A DNA stretch of 64,000 nucleotides from Devosia sp. (GTDB lineage: Bacteria; Pseudomonadota; Alphaproteobacteria; Rhizobiales; Devosiaceae): positions 62,001-126,000 of the forward strand of contig JADGNE010000017.1 of assembly GCA_015234425.1 (NCBI GenBank), read 5' to 3'. Of the stretch, positions 39,164 through 51,990 are shown in pieces. Every line of letters begins with the position of its first letter. The stretch's first letter is position 1. Below the pieces are notes generated by a model. It saw nothing but the letters and a program-made list of their open reading frames with translations, searched no databases and was not told the origin of the DNA. The translations under genes were made by a program, and so were the position numbers.

Positions 39164-39184
39164 ACGGGCTTGAAGCAAGCCCGT
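39164..39184 (-). other. Hairpin between amn and arr
   Basis: A perfect 9-bp stem ACGGGCTTG/CAAGCCCGT with a 3-nt loop lies 31 nt after the amn stop. There is no U-run, so it is a weak terminator candidate or a structured leader of arr. Confidence 0.4.
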
Positions 39185-39215
39185 ACCGCTCCATATCTAT
39201 GAGTGGCAGCCAGGC

Positions 39216-40691
39216 CTACTGGAACGCCGTCTCCGCAAAGCTCCGCAGTTTTCGTGAATGCAGCCGCTCAGCCGGCTGATCGCGCAGGATTTCCATGGCG
39301 CGCAGGCCGATCTGCAGATGCCGGTTGACCTGGGTGCGATAGAAGTCCGAGGCCATGCCCGGCAGTTTGAGCTCGCCATGCAGCGGCTTGTCGGAAACGC
39401 AGAGCAGGGTGCCGTAGGGCACGCGGAAGCGGAAGCCGTTCGCCGCAATGGTCGCGCTTTCCATGTCCAGCGCCACGGCGCGGGACTGGCTGAGCTGACG
39501 CACAATCTCCGTCTGATCGCGCAGTTCCCAATTGCGGTTGTCGAAAGTTGCGACCGTGCCGGTGCGCATGATCTTCTTGGTCTCGATCCCCTCGGTCTGG
39601 GTGATTTCCTCCACCGCCTGTTCAAGCGCGACCTGCACTTCGGCCAGCGCCGGAACGGGCACGGTCAGCGGCAGGTCAGCGTCGAGCACGTGGTCCTCGC
39701 GCACATAGGCGTGGGCCAGCACATAGTCGCCGAGCTCCTGGCTGTTCCGCAGGCCGGCACAGTGACCGAGCATGATCCAGGCGTGCGGGCGCAGTACGGC
39801 GATATGGTCGGTGATGGTCTTGGCGTTGGCCGGGCCGACGCCGATATTGACCATGGTGATGCCGCGGCCCTTGTCGGCGACGAGATGGTAGGCGGGCATC
39901 TGCGGGCTGCGCGGGGGCGGCTCGCCGGTGATGGCGCCACCGTTCAGCATATTGTCGGTCGAGACATTGCCCGGCTCGATGAAGCGCTGGTAGTGCGGGT
40001 GGCCGTCGGTCATCCACTGCTTGGCGACGCGACAGAACTCGTCGATGTAGAACTGGTAGTTCGTGAAGATCACGAAATTCTGGAAGTGCTCGGCGCCGGT
40101 GCCGGTGTAGTGGGCCAGGCGGAACAGCGAATAGTCGACCCGCGGTGCGGTGAAGGCGGAAAGCGGGTAAGGTCCGCCACGCGGCGGCACATAGGTGCCA
40201 TTAGCGATTTCGTCGTCGGTGTGGGCGAGGTCGGGCGCGTCAAACACGTCGCGCAGCGGAATATGCAGCGCATTGAGCGCGGCGCCATCAACATGCTCAT
40301 GCGGCGGCAGGGCGAAATGCAGAGGGATCGGGGTTTCCGACTCGCCGATGTCGATCGTGCCGCCATGATTGTGCAGCAGCACGGCGAACTGTTCCTGGAA
40401 ATAGGTGCGGAACAGGTCGGGCGCCGTCACCGTGGTGCGGTAGATGCCGGGGGTATGGAGATACCCATAGGGCAGGGTGCTCTCGTGGCGCGAATAGCTG
40501 GTCGAGCGCACTTCCACCTGCGGGTAATAGGCCCGCACCCGGCCCTCGGGGATGACGCCTTGCGCCAGAGCCTTGAGATGGCTGCGGATGAACTCGCAAT
40601 TGTGGTGATAGATATGAGCGATATGGGCCCAGGCGGCCTCGGGGTCAGTGAAAGACTGGGTCTCGAGTCGCGGCGGGCTGATGATCGTCAT
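39216..40691 (-). CDS. amn: AMP nucleosidase
   Basis: Hydrolyses AMP to adenine and ribose-5-phosphate and so controls adenylate levels. The 491-aa protein has the N-terminal AMN regulatory domain (AHIYHHNCEFIRSHLKAL, RAYYPQVEVR). The C-terminal nucleoside-phosphorylase fold carries MVNIGVGPANAKTITDHIA, LGHCAGLRNSQELGDYVLAHAY and the purine-binding ALDMESATIAANGFRFRVPYG. The ATG at 40691 is chosen because the preceding 18 codons are Arg-rich and atypical. Probably transcribed alone or with arr downstream. Confidence 0.94.
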   Translation of the reverse strand: MTIISPPRLETQSFTDPEAAWAHIAHIYHHNCEFIRSHLKALAQGVIPEGRVRAYYPQVEVRSTSYSRHESTLPYGYLHTPGIYRTTVTAPDLFRTYFQEQFAVLLHNHGGTIDIGESETPIPLHFALPPHEHVDGAALNALHIPLRDVFDAPDLAHTDDEIANGTYVPPRGGPYPLSAFTAPRVDYSLFRLAHYTGTGAEHFQNFVIFTNYQFYIDEFCRVAKQWMTDGHPHYQRFIEPGNVSTDNMLNGGAITGEPPPRSPQMPAYHLVADKGRGITMVNIGVGPANAKTITDHIAVLRPHAWIMLGHCAGLRNSQELGDYVLAHAYVREDHVLDADLPLTVPVPALAEVQVALEQAVEEITQTEGIETKKIMRTGTVATFDNRNWELRDQTEIVRQLSQSRAVALDMESATIAANGFRFRVPYGTLLCVSDKPLHGELKLPGMASDFYRTQVNRHLQIGLRAMEILRDQPAERLHSRKLRSFAETAFQ

Positions 40692-41013
40692 GCTTGTCCT
40701 CGTCTGCCGGCTGCACCGCCGGGCCTGCCGCTGGAATCGCGGCATCCGCCTACTATAGGGGCCATATGACGCCTTCTCAACGCGCCGCTCACGGCCCCCT
40801 TTATTGCTTCACACTTCGGTGAGCCGTACTTTTATTGCCGCAATTACGCGCCATCTTCATCATCAGTTCATCGGCAACGCAAACGACCCATGCACCGGTG
40901 AGCGGGAAACGGTCCGCCGCTTGTCCCCCAAGCCCTCAACAGCGCGGCGGGCCGAATCCCATCAGAAGGCCGTCTGACAGAGATGTCGGACGGCCTTATG
41001 TATTTTTAGCGCT
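40692..41013. other. Intergenic region with a 14-bp hairpin
   Basis: This 322-nt stretch between amn and the DUF1176 gene has no convincing ORF. It contains the amn promoter region and a 14-bp stem (40966-40979 with 40984-40997, one G-T pair, loop GAGA). The stem is followed on the + strand by ATGTATTTTT, as in an intrinsic terminator. The hairpin could end the minus-strand DUF1176 transcript, but its T-run faces the + strand, where no gene is annotated. Confidence 0.5.
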
Positions 41014-41619
41014 TCAGGGCTTGGTGTAGTCGACGATGGTCTCCGGGTTCACCTCGTTGTCGTAAGAGGCGTCGACTTCGAACTTCACGAGCACGAAACG
41101 GCCGTCGTCGAATGTCCAGGAGCCGGACGAGCTGGCATCGCCGAGGCCGCGCCACTTCGAATAGGACGTCAGCGTCAGTGTGTCCGGATCGAAGTGGGAG
41201 TTGACCAGTGTCGTCGTGGCGACCATGCCGGTGACCTCGAGGCTTTCTACATCGCCTTCATAGTCGTCGTTGACATAGATGAGGTCGTAATCCGGCTCAG
41301 CCAGTGCCAGCGGGCGAAGCCCGTCAAACTCGGTCTTGATGTAGTAATTGTGGCTGATGTTATAGGCGCCGGCAAAGCAGAAGAGGCGCACCAGCGTGAC
41401 CACTTCCTTGGGCGCATCATCGCTGTAGCTGGGCTGATATTTCAGCTCCCAGCTGGCGAAATCTTCGTCTTCCCAGCCGCTGACGTCCTCGTTGCACATC
41501 GCGCCGCCGGCCAGGGCATGCAGTGCGCGCGCCTCTTCCTCCAGCCCGACATCCTGCGCCATCGCCGACCCAGAAAGCAAAACAGCCGCCAGCGGCAGCC
41601 AAAGCAATGGACGGATCAT
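41014..41619 (-). CDS. DUF1176-like secreted protein
   Basis: A 201-residue protein with a Sec signal peptide ([21 protein letters not shown], cleavage before QDVG). The mature part carries blocks seen in DUF1176 domains: CFAGAYN near residue 80, [16 protein letters not shown] near 105, and the C-terminal [33 protein letters not shown]. Two cysteines (MCNED and LFCFAG) may pair in the periplasm. The molecular function is unknown. Divergent from folD across 73 nt. Confidence 0.75.
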   Translation of the reverse strand: MIRPLLWLPLAAVLLSGSAMAQDVGLEEEARALHALAGGAMCNEDVSGWEDEDFASWELKYQPSYSDDAPKEVVTLVRLFCFAGAYNISHNYYIKTEFDGLRPLALAEPDYDLIYVNDDYEGDVESLEVTGMVATTTLVNSHFDPDTLTLTSYSKWRGLGDASSSGSWTFDDGRFVLVKFEVDASYDNEVNPETIVDYTKP

Positions 41620-41692
41620 CCTTCATCCCTTATGTCGAAAACCGAAAACGCCGGATGTTCCCCGCGCTTCCCCCAGCTTTTACGAGGCCGAT

Positions 41693-42595
41693 ATGACCGC
41701 AAAAATCATCGATGGCAAAGCCTTCGCGGAAAATCTTCGCACGGCGATCGCCGGTCACGTCGAGCGCCTGAAGCGCGAGCACAACATCACTCCGGGCCTG
41801 GCCGTGGTGATCGTCGGCCACGACCCGGCCAGCCAGGTCTATGTGACCAACAAGGCCAAGCAGACTGCCGAAGTGGGCATGAATTCGTTCAAGCACGAAC
41901 TGCCCGAGGATGTGTCCGAGGCCGAGCTGCTGGCGCTGGTGCACAAGCTCAATGCGGACCCGGCCGTTCACGGCATTCTGGTGCAGATGCCTGTGCCCAA
42001 GCATATCGATCCCAACAAGGTCATCGAAGCGATCGACCCGGCCAAGGACGTCGACAGCTTTACCCCGGCCAATGTCGGCAAGGTGCAGATCGGCCTGCCC
42101 GGCCCGGTGTCCTGCACGCCGCTCGGGTGCCTGATGCTTCTTCGCGACCAGCTCGGCTCGCTTGAGGGCAAGAACGCCGTCATCATCGGCCGCTCCAATC
42201 TCGTCGGCAAGCCGATGATGCAGCTGCTGCTGCGCGACAACTGCACCGTTACCGTCGCCCATTCGCGCACGCAGAACCTGCCCGATGTCGTCCGTCAGGC
42301 CGATATCGTCGTGGCTGCCGTCGGCCGTCCGGAAATGATCAAGGGTGACTGGATCAAGCCGGGCGCCGTCGTCATCGACGTCGGCATCAACCGGGTTCCC
42401 GCGCCGGAGAAGGGCGAAGGCAAGACCCGTCTCGTCGGTGACGTCGAATTTTCGACTGCTGTCGCGGTCGCCGGCGCGATCACCCCTGTTCCCGGCGGCG
42501 TTGGTCCGATGACCATTGCGTGCCTCCTCGCCAACACCATCACCACGGCAAGCCTCATCAACGGCCTCACCCCGCCGAGCGATCTCACGGCATGA
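41693..42595 (+). CDS. folD: Bifunctional methylenetetrahydrofolate dehydrogenase/cyclohydrolase
   Basis: Interconverts 5,10-methylene-, 5,10-methenyl- and 10-formyl-tetrahydrofolate. The 300-aa protein has the catalytic Tyr/Lys pair in [17 protein letters not shown] and the folate-site [12 protein letters not shown]. The NADP Rossmann block [21 protein letters not shown] and the C-terminal [16 protein letters not shown] are also present. The ATG at 41693 is chosen; upstream codons overlap the divergent gene. The stop overlaps the next start as ATGA. Confidence 0.97.
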   Translation: MTAKIIDGKAFAENLRTAIAGHVERLKREHNITPGLAVVIVGHDPASQVYVTNKAKQTAEVGMNSFKHELPEDVSEAELLALVHKLNADPAVHGILVQMPVPKHIDPNKVIEAIDPAKDVDSFTPANVGKVQIGLPGPVSCTPLGCLMLLRDQLGSLEGKNAVIIGRSNLVGKPMMQLLLRDNCTVTVAHSRTQNLPDVVRQADIVVAAVGRPEMIKGDWIKPGAVVIDVGINRVPAPEKGEGKTRLVGDVEFSTAVAVAGAITPVPGGVGPMTIACLLANTITTASLINGLTPPSDLTA

Positions 42596-43134
42596 GTTCA
42601 GATCGGCACGATCCCGGCGGCAAAGTGCGCCTCCGCCTCGGCGAAGGCGTGCGCGGCGACGCCGTGATGAGTGCAGATGGTCGGTATCGCCAGATCATGC
42701 GGCGCTGGCTTGGGGAAATTTTCCCGGAAAACTACATCCTCTTCGTCGGGATGAACCCGTCCACCGCCGACGCGCGCGTGGACGATCCGACCTGTGCGCG
42801 CGAGTGGACATTTGCCCGTCGCGAGGGGTTTTCGGCGATGGTCAAATGCAATGTCGGTGACTACCGCGCCACCGACCCGAAAATGCTGGTGCAGCCGGGC
42901 GTGGTCGCCGTGTCGCCGGCCAATCTTCCGGCCATCCGGGCAGCGGCGAAAAATGCGGGCAGGGTGGTCCTCTGCCACGGCAAGCTCAACAAGGCGCTGG
43001 CACCAGCCGGTCGCGAACTGGTCGAGGCCCTTCGCAGCGATGGCGCCGAACTCTGGTGTTTTGGTACCAATGCCGATGGCTCCCCAAAACATCCGCTCTA
43101 TCTGCGGGCCGACACCCCGCTGGTGCGGTTCTAG
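42592..43134 (+). CDS. DUF1643 family protein
   Basis: A 180-residue cytoplasmic protein coupled to folD through an ATGA overlap. The family block is clear: [47 protein letters not shown], followed by [12 protein letters not shown] and a C-terminal [22 protein letters not shown]1643 has no established function; it has been noted near DNA and metabolic genes. The start is not the upstream open part inside folD. The stop at 43134 is followed by a palindromic repeat. Confidence 0.85.
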   Translation: MSSDRHDPGGKVRLRLGEGVRGDAVMSADGRYRQIMRRWLGEIFPENYILFVGMNPSTADARVDDPTCAREWTFARREGFSAMVKCNVGDYRATDPKMLVQPGVVAVSPANLPAIRAAAKNAGRVVLCHGKLNKALAPAGRELVEALRSDGAELWCFGTNADGSPKHPLYLRADTPLVRF

Positions 43135-43163
43135 CCCGCCCACGACACAAATCATCGTGCCAT

Positions 43164-43242
43164 CGTCATTGCCCGGCTCGTCCGGGCAATCCATTTCATT
43201 TGGAGCCGAAGATGGACCACCCGGACAAGCCGGGTGGTGACG
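43164..43242. repeat. Palindromic intergenic repeat (REP/BIME-like)
   Basis: Two 31-nt arms (43164-43194 and 43212-43242) are near-perfect inverted copies, and each arm is itself a hairpin (core GCCCGG.CCGGGC and ACCCGG.CCGGGT). The whole resembles the palindromic repeats starting GTCATTGCCCGG that are scattered between genes of many Hyphomicrobiales. A second repeat-like block with CCTCAGGGGAGAGGG lies at about 43320-43345. No gene is visible from 43135 to 43360. Confidence 0.75.
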
Positions 43243-43360
43243 GCAGACTGTCGTTCGGATGGCATACCCGCAGTGCCGGTTGTGGGCCACCGCACCTTCC
43301 CCATACTCGATATGTCCCCTCGTCCCTCAGGGGAGAGGGTTAGGGTGAGGGGGCCCAGAC

Positions 43361-43708
43361 TTAGCCTTCCACCAGCACGAACCGCCGCGCGACTTCATGG
43401 TCCCGCAGGGCTGTCGCCGGGAGCTTTCCGGCCAGTGCGGCCCGGACGCGTTCGATATCGGTTACCAGGCTGGCATCGACCACGACCTTCGAAAATACAG
43501 GCAAAAAACCGAGTTTGTGCATTTCGAGCAGGTTGAAAAGCTGAGTGCGCACATCGGTCTGGCCCGCACAGGCAACACAGTTCTCACCATCCGCGTGATT
43601 GTGCCCGGTGCTGGCCGGCAGCTGGACGACAGCGACGTCGTCGGCCAGCGAGCCGGGCGCAGGAGATATTCCCACGACGGATACGGGAATGGGGGCGGGT
43701 CTGGTCAT
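43361..43708 (-). CDS. Unrecognised small protein with a CxxC motif (CobW-like fragment?)
   Basis: A 115-residue protein with an AGGAA ribosome-binding site before the ATG at 43708. It contains GHNHADGENCVACAGQTDVRTQLFNLLE, then PVFSKVVVDASLVTDIERVRAAL and a basic ALRDHEVARRFVLVEG tail. The order CxxC, then a helix, then VVVDAS recalls the C-I-C-C...VVIE-x-S-G part of CobW/COG0523 metallochaperones. The nucleotide-binding P-loop is absent. It is 94 nt downstream of metH on the same strand, a cobalamin-dependent enzyme, which makes a metal-related role tempting but unproven. Confidence 0.55.
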   Translation of the reverse strand: MTRPAPIPVSVVGISPAPGSLADDVAVVQLPASTGHNHADGENCVACAGQTDVRTQLFNLLEMHKLGFLPVFSKVVVDASLVTDIERVRAALAGKLPATALRDHEVARRFVLVEG

Positions 43709-43802
43709 TTCTGTTCCTGAAGTGTCACCGTGCTGAACGTCACTCTCCCCGTGATCGGGAAGAGATGGGATAGGGCGACACGCGCTGCAACCACACTCCA
43801 TA

Positions 43803-47570
<3,768 letters not shown>

Positions 47571-47622
47571 GCCGTCCTCTCTTTCAGTTTTGGGCCTGCG
47601 TGAACAACGCTGCAGGCATCAC

Positions 47623-47638
47623 ATAAAGATATCTTTAT
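47623..47638. promoter_or_regulatory. Perfect 16-bp palindrome upstream of metH, SahR-type operator
   Basis: ATAAAGATATCTTTAT is fully self-complementary and lies 53-68 nt before the metH ATG. This AT-rich palindrome fits the motif type described for SahR, the ArsR-family S-adenosylhomocysteine-responsive repressor of methionine-cycle genes in Proteobacteria. The match is from memory of the motif, not from a search. The flanking ATAT and GTGATG extend the AT-rich site. The divergent rlpA start is 187 nt away. Confidence 0.65.
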
Positions 47639-47824
47639 ATCAGTCAAGCGCCAAGGCGTCTCTGCTGCGATTCGTCACCAGTTGCGGAAAACCCGGCGCA
47701 TCCGGCGAATGATGGGAAGGCGTTAAGGCCTCCTAAACCAGCAAAGTGACAATTTGCAGCAAATTGCCCGTATCGGATTATGATGCGGCGCCGATAGTCC
47801 CAAGCGAGTTGAGTATAGAGTACC

Positions 47825-48871
47825 GTGACGACAACTTGGCGCAAAGCCGTCCGCACAATAACACTTGCCGCCCTTATCACCCCGATGATCGCCGCCTGCA
47901 TGGGTGGTGCCGGGGGTCTTGGTGCCACGGTCAAGCGCGGCGCCTTCACCTCCAAGGAATATGGCGTCGCTGTTTCGCCGCGCGTGACCTCGAATCCCCA
48001 TCCGCCTCGTGGCGGCGGGCGCTATCAGGTCGGCAAGCCTTATACCGTGCGCGGCAAGACCTATGTCCCGCAGCATGATCCCAATTATGTCGCGGCCGGT
48101 ACGGCGTCCTGGTATGGCTCGGACTTCCACGGTCGCCGCACGGCCAATGGCGAAATCTTTTCGGCCAATGCCATCACCGCCGCGCATCCGACCCTGCCGC
48201 TACCGTCCTATGTCCGCGTGACCAACAAGGACAATGGCCGCTCGCTCGTCGTGCGCGTCAACGATCGTGGGCCCTATGTGGCCGGCCGCATCATCGATCT
48301 GTCGCATCAGGCGGCGTCCATGCTTGGCTATGTAAACAATGGCTCGGCCAGCGTGCAGGTCGAATATGTCGGCGAAGCCCCGCTCGAGGGCGATGATACC
48401 CGCATGCTGGTGGCCAGCTATAATGGCCCCTCCGATTTCGGCGGCAGCCGCGGCAATGTTCAGGTCGCTACGGCCGAGAGCAATCGCAGCCTTGTCGGCA
48501 TGACCACCAATTTCATCGGTGGGCTGTTCTCCTATGCTGACGCCGAACAGGCTGACGCCGGCATCGGCACGGCCCATGCCGCGGTCAACGCCATGGCCAG
48601 CCAGGCGCCGGACCTCCAGGCCTGGGCGGCCAGTGTCGATGCAGACACCCGCGCCTTCAAGCTGGGGCTCGGCATCTACGGCAATCAGGACAATGCGATT
48701 GCGCTGGCCGAGCGTTTCGCCGTGCTGGGCGCCGTGGCCGAAGATCCGGTCACCGTCGGCGGCAAGCCGGCGACCCGCCTGACGCTGACCCATCTCAAGC
48801 CCGGCGTTGAGCGTCAGGACGCTCTCGATCTGGCGCGTGAACTTGGCCTTGGCGATATAATTCTTTATTAG
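47825..48871 (+). CDS. rlpA: RlpA-family septal/rare lipoprotein A (DPBB + SPOR)
   Basis: Outer-membrane lipoprotein that acts on denuded peptidoglycan at the septum in some bacteria. The 348-aa protein starts with GTG and has a lipoprotein signal with the lipid-accepting C25 (PMIAAC). The double-psi beta-barrel domain (about 95-185) carries GTASWYGSDFHGRRTANGE and RVNDRGPYVAGRIIDLSHQAA. A C-terminal SPOR-like segment (FKLGLGIYGNQDNAIALAERF) follows. The D,D-carboxypeptidase gene follows 60 nt later, a recurring pair in cell-wall biology. Confidence 0.92.
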   Translation: MTTTWRKAVRTITLAALITPMIAACMGGAGGLGATVKRGAFTSKEYGVAVSPRVTSNPHPPRGGGRYQVGKPYTVRGKTYVPQHDPNYVAAGTASWYGSDFHGRRTANGEIFSANAITAAHPTLPLPSYVRVTNKDNGRSLVVRVNDRGPYVAGRIIDLSHQAASMLGYVNNGSASVQVEYVGEAPLEGDDTRMLVASYNGPSDFGGSRGNVQVATAESNRSLVGMTTNFIGGLFSYADAEQADAGIGTAHAAVNAMASQAPDLQAWAASVDADTRAFKLGLGIYGNQDNAIALAERFAVLGAVAEDPVTVGGKPATRLTLTHLKPGVERQDALDLARELGLGDIILY

Positions 48872-48932
48872 TCGGAGCTGTTCGCGACTGTTCCGAATTC
48901 GGCCCTTTGGTCGGGAAAGCAAGGGATTGCCC

Positions 48933-50075
48933 GTGAGACTGCTCCTCGCCATCGCTGTTGCCGCCTTCAGCGTTTCGTCGGCCTTCGCCCAGGCGCAGTT
49001 CGAGACCAAGGCGAAATTCGCCGTGCTGACGGATTACGAGTCTGGCACCGTCATCTTTCAGAAGGATGCGGCTGCAAGGCTCGAGCCGGCCAGCATGACC
49101 AAGCTGATGACGCTGGCCGTTGTGTTCAACGAGCTGCGCGCCGGCCGCTTGAGCAAGGACGATCTGTTCTTTGTCTCCGAAAACGCCTGGCGGACTGGTG
49201 GCGCGTCTTCGGGCGGCTCGACCATGTTCGCCGAGCTCAATTCCCAGATCCGCGTTGAAGACCTCATTCGTTCCGTCATCATCCAGTCGGGCAATGACGC
49301 CGCCATCGTGCTGGCCGAAGGCATTGCCGGCAGCGAAGCCAGCTTTGCGGCGATGATGAACGAGCTGGCTCGCCAGATCGGGCTTAACGATTCCAACTTC
49401 ACCAATTCCACCGGCCTGCCGGACCCGGATGAATTTTCGACCGCGCGAGACCTCGCCGATCTCGGCCGCTACCTCATTCGTGAATTCCCCGAATATTACC
49501 ACTATTTCTCCGAGCCGGAGATGGAGTGGAACGGCATCAAGCAGGCCAATCGCAATTCGCTGATCGATGTCGGTATCGGCGTCGATGGCCTCAAGACGGG
49601 CCACACCCAAGCCGCCGGCTACGGCGTTGTGCTGTCGACGGCCCAGGGCGATCGTCGCCTCGTGGCGGTCGTGCACGGCCTCGGCTCGATGCGCGAACGG
49701 GCCGAAGAGGGGCGAAAGCTCCTCACCTGGGGTATGCGCGCCTTCGAACGTTTCTCGGCCTATCCGGAAGGCAAGGTCGTGGCCTATGCCGATGTCTATG
49801 GCGGCGAGAAGGGCAATGTGGGCCTTATCGGTAACGGCGAGGTTGCGCTTTATCTGCCGCGCGGCTCGCGCCAGTGCCTTTCTGCCACGGTCAATTTCGT
49901 CAGCCCGCTGATGCCGCCGATCCAGCAGGGCGCGCAGATCGCCGAATTGCAGGTGTTCTGCAACGACCAGCTGGTACAGACAGCGCCGCTCTACGCCGCC
50001 GAGACAGTCGGGCAGGGCGATCTCGTCCGCCGCGCCACCGATGCTCTCAAGCAACTGGCATTGGGTTGGCTCTGA
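48933..50075 (+). CDS. dacC: D-alanyl-D-alanine carboxypeptidase (PBP5/DacC family)
   Basis: Periplasmic serine penicillin-binding protein that trims pentapeptide stems. Active-site motifs are SMTK (S-x-x-K), SGN (S-x-N in IQSGNDAAIVLAEG) and KTGHT. A Sec signal peptide ends near AFAQ. The GTG at 48933 is preferred over the in-frame TTG at 48927, because AAGGGA sits 7 nt before it; the protein is then 380 aa. The C-terminal PBP5 domain (about 265-355) is present, but the typical membrane-anchoring amphipathic helix is weak. It is directly downstream of rlpA. Confidence 0.93.
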   Translation: MRLLLAIAVAAFSVSSAFAQAQFETKAKFAVLTDYESGTVIFQKDAAARLEPASMTKLMTLAVVFNELRAGRLSKDDLFFVSENAWRTGGASSGGSTMFAELNSQIRVEDLIRSVIIQSGNDAAIVLAEGIAGSEASFAAMMNELARQIGLNDSNFTNSTGLPDPDEFSTARDLADLGRYLIREFPEYYHYFSEPEMEWNGIKQANRNSLIDVGIGVDGLKTGHTQAAGYGVVLSTAQGDRRLVAVVHGLGSMRERAEEGRKLLTWGMRAFERFSAYPEGKVVAYADVYGGEKGNVGLIGNGEVALYLPRGSRQCLSATVNFVSPLMPPIQQGAQIAELQVFCNDQLVQTAPLYAAETVGQGDLVRRATDALKQLALGWL

Positions 50076-50089
50076 ACCATGCCGCAGGC

Positions 50090-50148
50090 AAATTCGCTCC
50101 AGTGGAGCGAATTTAGGTTCAGAGGCCATTCGAGCTACGCTCGAATGG
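50090..50148. repeat. Two tandem perfect hairpins between dac and tmk
   Basis: AAATTCGCTCC/GGAGCGAATTT (11-bp stem, loop AGT, 50090-50114) is followed 11 nt later by CCATTCGAGC/GCTCGAATGG (10-bp stem, loop TAC, 50126-50148). Neither has a U-run. The rest of the 206-nt gap to tmk is C-rich with no ORF I would call. Confidence 0.65.
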
Positions 50149-50281
50149 CGGGCCGGGAGCCCCGATCGAACTCGCCCCAGTGGCAAACTCTCGGGGCACG
50201 CTCCCACACCCTCGCGCCCAAACCCTTCCCCCCCGCGGTCGCTTGCCCTAAAAGAAACCAAACCAACCAATCAGGCGGCAT

Positions 50282-50968
50282 ATGCTCGACGCGCCGAACC
50301 ACAGCACGGCCCGCTTCATCACCTTCGAAGGCGGTGAGGGCGTAGGCAAGTCCACTCAGGTCAAGCGCCTGCTCGAACGCTTGGCCGCGCGTGATGTCAG
50401 CGCCGTGCGCACGCGCGAACCCGGTGGTACGCCCAAGGCCGAGGCCATCCGCTCCTATATTCTGCAGGGTCGTTCGGAAAGCTGGGGCCCCGGCGCCGAG
50501 GCGGTGCTGTTCGCCTCGGCCCGGCATGATCACGTCACCCAGCTCATCGCGCCCAATCTGGCGCGCGGCACCTGGGTCATCTCCGACCGTTTCTGCGATT
50601 CCACCCGCGCCTATCAGGGGCTGACCGGTGGCGTTGATGAAAAGCTCATCGATGCGCTCGAAGATCTGGCGCTTGACGGCCATGTCCCCGATCTCACCAT
50701 CGTACTCGACATGGACCCCGAAACCGCCTTCAAGCGGGTCGAGATGCGCGCCGTCGAGGACGGGCTGGCGCTCACTGGCGACCGGTTTGAAAAGGAAGAG
50801 CTCGACTGGCATCGCCGCCTTCGCGATGGCTTCCTCAATATCGCCCGCAATAATCCCGATCGCTGCGTGGTCCTCTCGGCCGAACAGCCCGAGGAACACC
50901 TTGCCGAGGATATCTGGCGGGTGGTCTCGGAGCGTTTCCCTGAGCTCGGGGCGGGAGCCGGCGCATGA
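50282..50968 (+). CDS. tmk: Thymidylate kinase
   Basis: Phosphorylates dTMP to dTDP. The 228-aa protein has the P-loop FEGGEGVGKSTQ, the substrate DRY-like motif ISDRFCDSTRAYQG and the lid region with RFEKEELDWHRRL. The first gene of a coupled run; its stop overlaps the holB start as ATGA. The pairing of tmk with holB, both serving DNA replication, is conserved across bacteria. Confidence 0.95.
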   Translation: MLDAPNHSTARFITFEGGEGVGKSTQVKRLLERLAARDVSAVRTREPGGTPKAEAIRSYILQGRSESWGPGAEAVLFASARHDHVTQLIAPNLARGTWVISDRFCDSTRAYQGLTGGVDEKLIDALEDLALDGHVPDLTIVLDMDPETAFKRVEMRAVEDGLALTGDRFEKEELDWHRRLRDGFLNIARNNPDRCVVLSAEQPEEHLAEDIWRVVSERFPELGAGAGA

Positions 50969-51990
50969 GTGATCCATCCGCGCTGGAGGGCCTGCCGCTT
51001 CCCGAAGCGCGCCAGGCGGCCATTGGCCATGACATCGCCCGTTCGGCCATTCTTGAGCAGCTGCATCACCGCCGTCTGCCCGGCGCGATCATGCTCCATG
51101 GTCCGCAGGGAGTGGGCAAGGCGACCTTTGCCTTCGAGATGGCCTTCGCCATTCTCACCGCCACCGGCGACGAAGCCCCGGAGCGCGTGCGCGAGCAGGT
51201 TGCGGCACTGTCCTATCCGAACCTCTTTGTGCTGCGCCGCCGTCTCAAGGACGCCAAGGGCTATTACACCGCCATTCGCGTCGAAGACGTGCGCGAACTG
51301 CGCGATGCGCTCCACCATACGCGCGGCCGCTCCGGCCATCGCATCGCCATCCTCGACAGCATCGACGACTGCAATCCCTCGGCCGCCAATGCGCTTCTGA
51401 AGACTTTGGAAGAGCCGCCGGCCGACACCACCTTCCTGCTCGTTTCCCATCGCCCGGGGCAATTGCTGCCAACGATCAAGTCGCGCTGCCACAACATCGC
51501 CCTGCGCCCCCTCGCTGATGGGCTGGTCGAGCAGGTGGTGCGCGAAAACCTGCCCGATATCGACGCCGAAACGCTGGACCGCGCCGTGCAGCTGGCCGGT
51601 GGCCGACCGCGCCGCGCCTTCGAGACGCTGGCGCTGGGCGAAACCTCGCCGGTCGGTGCGCTGATCTCCTGGCTGCAGGCCCCGGAAAACATGCCGACAG
51701 GCGCCACCTTGCAGCTGGCTGAAGCGCTTGGCGCCGACCCCCATGGGCCCGACATGTCCTTCGGCCGCGAAATCCTATCCGACTGGCTGGCCGACGAGGC
51801 GCGCAATGCGGCCTTTGATCGTCAGAGCCGTATGCGTCTTGCCTCCGCCACAGAGCTATGGGACAAGGCACACGCGCTTCTTTTGGAAGCCGATAGCGTC
51901 AATCTCGACATGAAACAGACGCTTGTCGTGCTGTTTGACGCCATTCGGAAGCACCGTGCAACGACTGCAATCCCCATCGAGCAAGAATGA
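50965..51990 (+). CDS. holB: DNA polymerase III subunit delta'
   Basis: Clamp-loader AAA+ subunit. The 341-aa protein has a P-loop [15 protein letters not shown] and the sensor/arginine region [23 protein letters not shown], followed by [17 protein letters not shown]. As in other delta' subunits the ATPase motifs are only partly intact and the C-terminal collar domain is divergent. The start overlaps tmk and the stop overlaps metG, both as ATGA. Confidence 0.93.
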   Translation: MSDPSALEGLPLPEARQAAIGHDIARSAILEQLHHRRLPGAIMLHGPQGVGKATFAFEMAFAILTATGDEAPERVREQVAALSYPNLFVLRRRLKDAKGYYTAIRVEDVRELRDALHHTRGRSGHRIAILDSIDDCNPSAANALLKTLEEPPADTTFLLVSHRPGQLLPTIKSRCHNIALRPLADGLVEQVVRENLPDIDAETLDRAVQLAGGRPRRAFETLALGETSPVGALISWLQAPENMPTGATLQLAEALGADPHGPDMSFGREILSDWLADEARNAAFDRQSRMRLASATELWDKAHALLLEADSVNLDMKQTLVVLFDAIRKHRATTAIPIEQE

